From: a bacterium UBP12_UBA5184
Lineage (GTDB): Bacteria > Vulcanimicrobiota > Vulcanimicrobiia > Vulcanimicrobiales > Vulcanimicrobiaceae
Direction: 5' to 3'
NCBI GenBank assembly: GCA_002413145.1
Contig: DHWK01000023.1
Coordinates: 934-6,809 of the forward strand
DNA length: 5,876 nucleotides
Shown here: in pieces, positions 1-4,940 of the stretch
Layout of the letters: each line of letters begins with the position of its first letter
Numbering within the stretch: position 1 is the first letter of the stretch
Translations under genes and position numbers: made by a program
Notes under the pieces: model-generated
What the model was told of the DNA's origin: nothing
The model's input: the letters and a program-made list of their open reading frames with translations, nothing else
Databases searched by the model: none

Positions 1-119
1 TCGAGGCGATGAAGATGGAGCATCGCATCGAGGCGACGCACGCCGGCGTCGTTAAGACCGTCGCCGTCGCACCGGGAGCCTTGGTAACGAGCGGCGCGAC
101 GCTCTTGGAAATCGGATAG
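1..119 (+). CDS. Biotin-dependent carboxylase, biotinyl (BCCP) domain, C-terminal end (probably methylcrotonyl-CoA carboxylase alpha subunit)
   Basis: Only the last 38 codons are in the window (first complete codon at 3, stop TAG at 117-119); the rest lies to the left. The fragment opens with EAMKMEH, the classical biotinylation motif, so the Lys at 12-14 is the expected site of covalent biotin. It continues with the typical second half of the biotinyl beta-barrel, in which GVV is followed by a V-x-V strand, a PGALV turn and a final LLEIG strand. The domain sits at the extreme C-terminus, as in fused biotin carboxylase/BCCP alpha subunits of acyl-CoA carboxylases. HMG-CoA lyase two genes downstream makes methylcrotonyl-CoA carboxylase (leucine degradation) the best guess. 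Propionyl-CoA, geranyl-CoA or acetyl-CoA carboxylase, or a free-standing BCCP, cannot be excluded from this fragment. Biotinyl domain: sure. Substrate: inference. Confidence 0.9.
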   Translation, partial: EAMKMEHRIEATHAGVVKTVAVAPGALVTSGATLLEIG

Positions 120-124
120 CCGGC

Positions 125-916
125 ATGCCTCGGACGATCGTCATCGTTCCCGGCTTCAACGAACCGGACAAGGATCTGAACACCTTAGCTGACGGCCGCC
201 GAGGGAGGCCCGGGCTGAGCAACCGCGGCTTCGATTGCCGCATGTTTCCCGTCGTCGAAGCCACGATCTCCGAGCGGATCGACCGTTTCGCGGCGTTCCT
301 CGACGACCTCAAACGGAAGGTGCCTTTTCCGGCCATCTCGCTCGGTTACTCGGTGGGCGGCCTGGTAACGCGCGGATTCTTGCGCCGTTATCCGGAACGC
401 GCCGGTGAAGTGTTGCACTCGATCACGCTGGGCACGCCGCACTGGGGGATGACCGTCGACATCTTGCCGATGCTCGCGGCATTCATGCGCCTGAAAGATC
501 GCGCTCTGGGCGAACTCGATCTCCGCTCGGACTTTATGAAGTGGCTTAACGGCACCGGCGGACACTGGGACCGCAGCGGACCCGGTCGCAATTGGAAGCT
601 CGACGCCGAGCCGTGGGTCGCGCCGCCCGGCGCTTGCCTCTTCTCGATCTACGGGGCCGTCCCGCACTTCGGCGGCGACAACGACGGAATCGTGTGGCGC
701 GACTCGTGCACCCTCGACGGCCGGATTCGTTCGTCGGAGATCAAGAGCGAGCGCGCCTATCATCTCAACCTCATCGGCGCTTGGAATCCGCTCGTGTTCT
801 TGATCAAAGGGTTTACCTTCAACGACAAGGTTTGGTCGGAAGCGATCGCGCGGATCGCCGACCACCTTACGACGCACGTGATCGCCGACGCTGCCGCCGG
901 CGCGGAGATCTCGTGA
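125..916 (+). CDS. Alpha/beta hydrolase, lipase/esterase (PGAP1-like) type
   Basis: This 263-residue protein is a serine hydrolase of the alpha/beta fold. The nucleophile elbow is GYSVGG at residues 74-79, with Ser76 as catalytic nucleophile, followed by the helix LVTRGFLRRYP. TLGTPHWG at 101-108 is the strand and turn common in lipases and PGAP1-like esterases. GGDNDGIV at 183-190 supplies the acid (Asp187 preferred, Asp185 possible), and YHLNLIG at 212-218 supplies His213. The N-terminal IVPGFNEP holds the oxyanion loop, with Pro where many lipases have His. There is no signal peptide or membrane segment, so it is probably cytoplasmic. The ATG at 125 lies 5 nt after the upstream stop, with only a weak GGA (114-116) before it. 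Its last codons overlap the HMG-CoA lyase start by 4 nt. The substrate is unknown; an ester or thioester is likely. Its place between two probable leucine-catabolic genes suggests co-expression but does not prove a pathway role. Confidence 0.88.
   Translation: MPRTIVIVPGFNEPDKDLNTLADGRRGRPGLSNRGFDCRMFPVVEATISERIDRFAAFLDDLKRKVPFPAISLGYSVGGLVTRGFLRRYPERAGEVLHSITLGTPHWGMTVDILPMLAAFMRLKDRALGELDLRSDFMKWLNGTGGHWDRSGPGRNWKLDAEPWVAPPGACLFSIYGAVPHFGGDNDGIVWRDSCTLDGRIRSSEIKSERAYHLNLIGAWNPLVFLIKGFTFNDKVWSEAIARIADHLTTHVIADAAAGAEIS
904..907 (+). promoter_or_regulatory. Ribosome binding site supporting the GTG start of HMG-CoA lyase
   Basis: GGAG at 904-907 lies 5 nt before the GTG at 913. It is inside the end of the hydrolase gene and supports 913, rather than any upstream in-frame codon, as the start of the lyase. 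Confidence 0.6.
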
Positions 917-1860
917 GCGCGACCTCGCTCGCATCGATTCCCCGGCGCGTCAAGGTCTGCGAGATGGGACCGCGCGATGGGTTGCAAAATGAATCCGCGA
1001 CCGTACCGACTGCCGACAAAATTCGCTACGTCGACCTGCTCTCGGCGAGCGGCTTGGCGGTTATCGAGACGACCTCGTTCGTGCGGCCGAACGCCATCCC
1101 GCAATTGACCGACGCCGAGACCGTGATGGCGGGGATCGAGCGAAAGGCCGGCGTCACCTATCTCTGCCTGGTTCCGAACATGCGCGGCTTCGAACGCGCA
1201 CGCGCCGCCGGGGTCGACGCGATCGCCGTCTTCACGGCGGCCTCGGACTCGTTCACCAAGCGGAACATCAACATGACGATCGCCGAGTCGCTCGACGCTT
1301 TCCGGGACGTCGTTGCCGCGGCACGCGCCGAAGGGCTGTGGGTGCGCGGTTATATCTCGACGGCCTTCGGCTGTCCGTACGAGGGCCGGGTCCCCGTCGA
1401 AGCGGTGGTGCGGGTCGCAAACGCGCTCGCCGAGATGGGGATCGACGAGCTCTCGATCGGCGATACGATCGGCGTCGGAACGCCGGATCAGGTCGTCGAC
1501 ATCGCCGAGGCGCTGCAGCGCGAGATGCCGGTGGAGCGGCTCGCGATGCATTTTCACGACACCCGCGGGACGGCGCTCGCCAACGTCTTGGCGGCGCTTC
1601 AGATGAACGTCGCGATCTTCGACGCGGCGAGCGGCGGCCTCGGTGGCTGTCCCTACGCGCCGGGGGCGAGCGGCAACCTTGCGACCGAAGACCTTCTGTA
1701 TATGTTGCACGGGATGGGAATCGAGACCGGCATCGATCTCGAAACCGTCCGGGCGGCATCCCGCTTCATCGCAGGGGTCTTGCAACGCCCGCCGGTCTCG
1801 CGAACCTTTCAAGCGCTTGAAGCGCAGGCGGCGCGCTCGGAAAACGACGCACCGCGATGA
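913..1860 (+). CDS. mvaB: Hydroxymethylglutaryl-CoA lyase
   Basis: This enzyme cleaves (S)-3-hydroxy-3-methylglutaryl-CoA to acetyl-CoA and acetoacetate, the last step of leucine degradation, in the cytoplasm. The 315-residue protein is a TIM-barrel of the HMGL-like/DRE-TIM family and is full length for bacterial members. CEMGPRDGLQNE at 16-27 gives Arg21 and Asp22 (counterparts of catalytic Arg41/Asp42 of the human enzyme). MHFHD at 212-216 gives metal-binding His213 and His215. GGLGGCPYAPGASGN at 241-255 is the signature loop, with catalytic Cys246 and metal ligand Asn255 at the same 9-residue spacing as in human HMGCL. The frame is open back to 592, but that stretch is Arg-rich, overlaps the hydrolase and shows no family similarity. 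GTG 913 has a good ribosome binding site and forms a GTGA overlap with the hydrolase stop. The next Met (codon 18) would remove the first barrel strand. The stop overlaps the methyltransferase start (ATGA). Confidence 0.96.
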   Translation: MSATSLASIPRRVKVCEMGPRDGLQNESATVPTADKIRYVDLLSASGLAVIETTSFVRPNAIPQLTDAETVMAGIERKAGVTYLCLVPNMRGFERARAAGVDAIAVFTAASDSFTKRNINMTIAESLDAFRDVVAAARAEGLWVRGYISTAFGCPYEGRVPVEAVVRVANALAEMGIDELSIGDTIGVGTPDQVVDIAEALQREMPVERLAMHFHDTRGTALANVLAALQMNVAIFDAASGGLGGCPYAPGASGNLATEDLLYMLHGMGIETGIDLETVRAASRFIAGVLQRPPVSRTFQALEAQAARSENDAPR

Positions 1861-2606
1861 AGGATTCGGTCAGCCGCTGGAACGCACGCTCCGCCGACTA
1901 CGCGCGCTTTCGGCCGTCCTATCCCGCGGCGCTCATCGATGCGATCTTCAAAGGGATGGGCGCGGTCGAGACGCTGCGCGTCGTCGACGTCGGAGCCGGC
2001 ACCGGAATCTCGAGCAGAATGCTGCTCGAGCGCGGCGCGCAGGTTCTCGCCGTCGAGCCGAACGCCGAGATGCGAGCCGAAGCGGCGCAGTCGGGACTCG
2101 ACGTGCGCGACGCGCGGGCCGACGCGCTCGGCCTCCCCGCCGCCGTCGCCGACGTGGTCACCTGCTTTCAAGCCTTTCATTGGTTCGCGAACGCCGAGGC
2201 CGTGCGCGAACTCGTGCGCGTGCTGCGCTCGGGCGGCCGTCTGGCGATCGTCTTCAACGAACGCGACGACAACGAACCGTTCACGCGAGCCTACGGCCAA
2301 GCCGTCGACAACATGCGCGACCGCATGGCGATCGCCGGCTACCGTAACGGGAGCGAAATCGTTCGGCGCCTGCTGATCGACGGCGGCCTGCAGCAACTTC
2401 GCTTGGAGTCGTTCGGGCACAGCCAACGGCTCGACTACGAGGGCGTGCTTGGCCGCCTGCGCAGCACGTCGTACGCTCCGCCGGCGGGGACGCCCGAGCA
2501 CGCTGCGCTGCTGGAGCAGGTAACCCGCGCGTTTGAAACGTTTGCGCAAGATGGCAAAATTGAGTTTGTCTTCCGCACCGACGTCTATCTGGGAGAAAAA
2601 GAGTAG
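1857..2606 (+). CDS. Class I SAM-dependent methyltransferase
   Basis: This 249-residue protein has a Rossmann-type SAM-binding domain. VVDVGAGTG at 42-50 is motif I (the glycine-rich loop). LAVEPN at 64-69 ends the second strand, with Glu67 expected to bind the SAM ribose. DARADALGLP at 85-94 is the adenine-contacting region. VTCFQAFHWF at 101-110 is the motif IV strand, and LRSGGRLAIVF at 123-133 is the following helix and strand. The opening WNARSADYARFRPSYP and the FQAFHWF sequence resemble the Methyltransf_11 group of small-molecule methyltransferases (UbiE/trans-aconitate methyltransferase-like), which differ widely in substrate. A C-terminal cap of about 110 residues probably forms the substrate pocket. 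The start ATG overlaps the lyase stop by 4 nt, with only a weak purine stretch upstream, so translational coupling is likely. The stop TAG overlaps the next gene's GTG by one base. The substrate cannot be inferred. Confidence 0.92.
   Translation: MKDSVSRWNARSADYARFRPSYPAALIDAIFKGMGAVETLRVVDVGAGTGISSRMLLERGAQVLAVEPNAEMRAEAAQSGLDVRDARADALGLPAAVADVVTCFQAFHWFANAEAVRELVRVLRSGGRLAIVFNERDDNEPFTRAYGQAVDNMRDRMAIAGYRNGSEIVRRLLIDGGLQQLRLESFGHSQRLDYEGVLGRLRSTSYAPPAGTPEHAALLEQVTRAFETFAQDGKIEFVFRTDVYLGEKE
2591..2596 (+). promoter_or_regulatory. Ribosome binding site for the amidohydrolase GTG start
   Basis: GGGAGA at 2591-2596 lies 9 nt before the GTG at 2606, inside the end of the methyltransferase gene. 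It supports the non-ATG start; the next in-frame Met (codon 68) comes after the HxH metal motif and is therefore too late. Confidence 0.5.
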
Positions 2607-3778
2607 TGGGAAGACTCGTCATCCGATTCGGAACCCTTCACGACAACGTCGGAGAGCCGCGGCGCAACGGCACGCTGATCATCGAAGGCGATAAGATCGC
2701 AGCGATTGCCAACGACCCGAGCGCGCCGGCACCGGACGGTACCCCTGTCCTCGAGGCGGCCTGCGTCGTCCCGGGTCTGATCAACGCGCATGCGCACCTC
2801 GAGATGAGCGGCGAAGCGCAGACGACGACGGTCTTCCTTTTGACGACGGCGACGCAGCGCACCATGACCTGCGCCGAGAACGCGGCCAAATCGGTTCGCG
2901 CCGGCGTGACGACGATTCGCGAGATCGGCGGCACCGAGAACATCGCGATGGACTTGCGCGACGCGATCGATGCGGGGCGTCTTCCCGGACCGAAGATCGT
3001 CGCGGCGGGTCAGCCGATATGCATGACCGGCGGCCACGGCTGGTGGGCCGGACGTGAAGCCGACGGACCGTGGGACGTCTGCAAAGCCGTCCGCGAGCAG
3101 CGTCGCGGCGGCGCCGACTGCATCAAATTCATCGCGACCGGCGGCGTCCTCACCAAGGGCGCCGTCCCCGGAATCGAACAGCTGACCGAAGAGGAGCTGC
3201 GCGCGGGGATCGCCGAGGCGCACAAGCACGGGATGCACTGCGCCGCGCACGCCATCGGTACCGGCGGTATCAAGAACGCAATTCGCGCCGGCATCGATTC
3301 GATCGAACACGGTCACCTGATCGACGACGAGGGGATCGGGCTGATGGTCGAGCGCGCAACGTATCTGGTTCCGACGCTGAGCGCGATCATGTGCATCGTC
3401 GAGGCCGGACCCGACGCCGGGATGCCCGACTTCGTCACCCGCAAAGCGCGTGAGATCCTCGAGCACGCCGAAGGGAACCTGCGCAAGGCGCGCGCCGCCG
3501 GGGTCAAGTTCGCGGGCGGCTCCGACGCGGGGACGCCCTTCAATTATCACGACGCCTACTGGCGCGAACTCGAGCTGATGCAGAGCATGCTTGGCATGAG
3601 CGCGCGAGAGGCGCTCTACGCCGCAACCGCAAGCGCGGCCGATTTGCTCGGTGTCCGACGCGGCCGCCTGCAACAAGGCGAGGTTGCCGATCTCGTTCTC
3701 CTCGAGCGCGACATCGACGCCGACCCCCACGCCTTCCGCGACCCGAAAGCCGTCGTCAAAGCCGGCGTTATTGCATGA
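2606..3778 (+). CDS. Metal-dependent amidohydrolase (imidazolonepropionase-like / Xaa-Pro dipeptidase-like)
   Basis: This 390-residue protein belongs to the amidohydrolase superfamily, in the COG1228-type group that includes Xaa-Pro and other dipeptidases. It hydrolyses an amide or C-N bond with a binuclear metal centre. All ligands expected of a subtype I site are visible: HAH at 62-64 (after the VVPGLIN strand), Lys174 in DCIKFIATGG (probably carboxylated), His215 in HCAAHAIG, His235 in SIEHGH, and catalytic Asp307 in FAGGSDAGTP. The N-terminal beta-sandwich begins at LVIRFGTL and closes with the C-terminal GEVADLVLLERD segment, so the protein is complete. GHGWWAG at 143-149 and ATGGVLTKG at 177-185 are typical of the dipeptidase-like branch. 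No signal peptide is seen. Its GTG start shares one base with the methyltransferase stop (TAGTG), and its stop overlaps the glycosyltransferase start (ATGA). Family assignment is firm. Dipeptide hydrolysis is the likeliest role, but other cyclic or acyl amide substrates are possible. Confidence 0.93.
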   Translation: MGRLVIRFGTLHDNVGEPRRNGTLIIEGDKIAAIANDPSAPAPDGTPVLEAACVVPGLINAHAHLEMSGEAQTTTVFLLTTATQRTMTCAENAAKSVRAGVTTIREIGGTENIAMDLRDAIDAGRLPGPKIVAAGQPICMTGGHGWWAGREADGPWDVCKAVREQRRGGADCIKFIATGGVLTKGAVPGIEQLTEEELRAGIAEAHKHGMHCAAHAIGTGGIKNAIRAGIDSIEHGHLIDDEGIGLMVERATYLVPTLSAIMCIVEAGPDAGMPDFVTRKAREILEHAEGNLRKARAAGVKFAGGSDAGTPFNYHDAYWRELELMQSMLGMSAREALYAATASAADLLGVRRGRLQQGEVADLVLLERDIDADPHAFRDPKAVVKAGVIA

Positions 3779-4935
3779 CGTCGCTTGCCGGAGTGCGGCT
3801 GGCCGTCCTGGCGCCGATCTCTTGGCCGACGCCGCCGCCCGGTTATGGGCCATGGGAACAGATCGCCGCGAACATCGCCGACGGGATGGCGGCGCGAGGG
3901 CTCGACGTCACCCTGTTCGCAACCGGAAATTCCCAGACGCGCGGCCGGCTGGAAAGCGTCGTCCCGGTCGGACTCAATGAAGACCCGGGGCTCAGCGCCG
4001 ACGTGTACGGCGCGCTGCACGTGGCCAATCTCTTCCGGCGCGCGGGCAAGTTCGATCTCATCCACAACAATCTCGACTGGCGACCCCTCACCTACGCGCT
4101 CGCGAGCGATGCCCCGCCGCTGGTCACGACGATTCACGGTTTTTCGAGCCCGCCGATCTTGGCGGCGTACTACGCCGCCGCGGAACGAAGTTTCTATTGC
4201 TCGATCAGCGACGCCGATCGCGATCCCGGCCTCGACTACGTCGCGACGACGTACAACGGGATCGATCCAAGCAAGTTCACCTATTGCGAGCGGCCAGGCG
4301 CCTATCTCGTCTTCCTCGGCCGCTTCCATCCCGAGAAAGGGACGCATCTGGCGATCGAGATTGCAAAGCGCGCGGGCGTCCGCCTCAAGATCGCGGCCAT
4401 TCCCCAAGACCGCGAATATTTTCGTAAGGAGGTCGAACCGCACATCGACGGCGACCGCGTCCAATTTTTGGGTGCCGTCGAGCGTGAGGCGCGAAATGAA
4501 TTGCTCGGCGGCGCACTCGGCCTCATTCACATGACGACGCGCCCCGAACGCTTCGGGCTCACGATGATCGAAGCGATGGCGTGCGGGACGCCGGTCCTCG
4601 GCGCACGGCTCGGCTCGGTTCCGGAGATCGTCGTCGACGGCGAGACCGGGTTCTTGTGCGACTCGGTTGAGGAAGCGGTGGCGCGCGTCCCCGCGCTCGC
4701 GCAACTCGATCGGCGCAAGAGCCGCGAACGCGTCGAGGACGTCTTCTCGCTTGAAAAGATGATCGATCGCTATGTCGAGGTCTACCGCGTCGCACTCGAT
4801 CTGAAAAAGCCTCGGCCGCCGAACGCAGAGAAACTGGCCTGGCGCGATCACGATCATTGGGATCGCCCGATGGCCTTTACCGATCTCCCCCCGAAACCGT
4901 GGGCGAAGGTGGAGATGCCGAAGCCCGCCGTCTAG
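3775..4935 (+). CDS. Glycosyltransferase family 4 (GT-B fold) protein with C-terminal tail
   Basis: This 386-residue retaining-type glycosyltransferase transfers a sugar from a nucleotide-sugar donor to an unknown acceptor. The N-terminal Rossmann domain begins LAVLAPISWPTPPPGYGPWE, matching the GT4 subgroup with a PP-x-x-YGG-x-E acceptor-side loop, except that the second Gly is Pro and the following residue is Trp. HGF at 121-123 and NGID at 161-164 mark the link between domains. The donor domain has FLGRFHPEKG at 180-189 (Arg183 and Lys188, phosphate binding) and the EX7E motif in PERFGLTMIEAMACGTPVLG (Glu258 and Glu266). SVPEIVVDGETGFL at 281-294 is also typical. There is no membrane segment, so the enzyme is cytoplasmic or peripheral. 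After the usual final helix (near residue 341), a tail of about 45 residues rich in Pro, Lys, Trp and His follows. The start overlaps the amidohydrolase stop by 4 nt. Possible roles include glycolipid, exopolysaccharide or small-molecule glycosylation. Confidence 0.92.
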   Translation: MTSLAGVRLAVLAPISWPTPPPGYGPWEQIAANIADGMAARGLDVTLFATGNSQTRGRLESVVPVGLNEDPGLSADVYGALHVANLFRRAGKFDLIHNNLDWRPLTYALASDAPPLVTTIHGFSSPPILAAYYAAAERSFYCSISDADRDPGLDYVATTYNGIDPSKFTYCERPGAYLVFLGRFHPEKGTHLAIEIAKRAGVRLKIAAIPQDREYFRKEVEPHIDGDRVQFLGAVEREARNELLGGALGLIHMTTRPERFGLTMIEAMACGTPVLGARLGSVPEIVVDGETGFLCDSVEEAVARVPALAQLDRRKSRERVEDVFSLEKMIDRYVEVYRVALDLKKPRPPNAEKLAWRDHDHWDRPMAFTDLPPKPWAKVEMPKPAV

Positions 4936-4940
4936 GCGGG
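4924..4940. terminator. Possible bidirectional transcription terminator hairpin over the convergent stop codons
   Basis: CCCGCC (4924-4929) and GGCGGG (4935-4940) form a perfect 6-bp all-GC stem around a 5-nt loop (GTCTA). It lies exactly where the glycosyltransferase and purK converge, so it could act on both strands. Neither side is followed by a T-run, so it is not a canonical intrinsic terminator. A GC-rich genome will form such stems by chance fairly often. Position is the main support. Confidence 0.35.

Larger units (their letters stand above)
1..4935 (+). other. Probable single operon of six co-directional, overlapping genes
   Basis: The junctions are a 5-nt gap (120-124), then overlaps at 913-916 (GTGA), 1857-1860 (ATGA), 2606 (TAGTG) and 3775-3778 (ATGA). 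No promoter-sized or terminator-sized space exists between any pair. Co-transcription and translational coupling are inferred from this spacing. The operon's promoter must lie left of the window unless an internal promoter is hidden in coding sequence. Confidence 0.75.

Noticed and set aside
592..912. In-frame N-terminal extension of HMG-CoA lyase back to an ATG at 592
   Set aside because: It overlaps the well-supported hydrolase, is arginine-rich out-of-frame translation without family similarity, and GTG 913 has a good ribosome binding site and gives a normal-length lyase.
842..2335. GCGATCGC octamer (the cyanobacterial HIP1 sequence) at 842-849, 1219-1226 and 2328-2335
   Set aside because: Three copies are slightly more than expected by chance at this GC content, but all lie in Ala-Ile-Ala type codons within genes, and there is no other cyanobacterial sign. 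A genome-wide count would be needed to call enrichment.
1338..2347. Additional plus-strand frames inside mvaB and the methyltransferase
   Set aside because: Arg/Ser-rich shadow translations in alternative frames, with no motifs and no ribosome binding sites.
1202..3501. Shared 15-mer CGCGCCGCCGGGGTC in mvaB (near 1201) and the amidohydrolase (near 3487)
   Set aside because: Both encode the common Arg-Ala-Ala-Gly-Val turn with the genome's preferred codons, so it is coincidence and not a repeat element.
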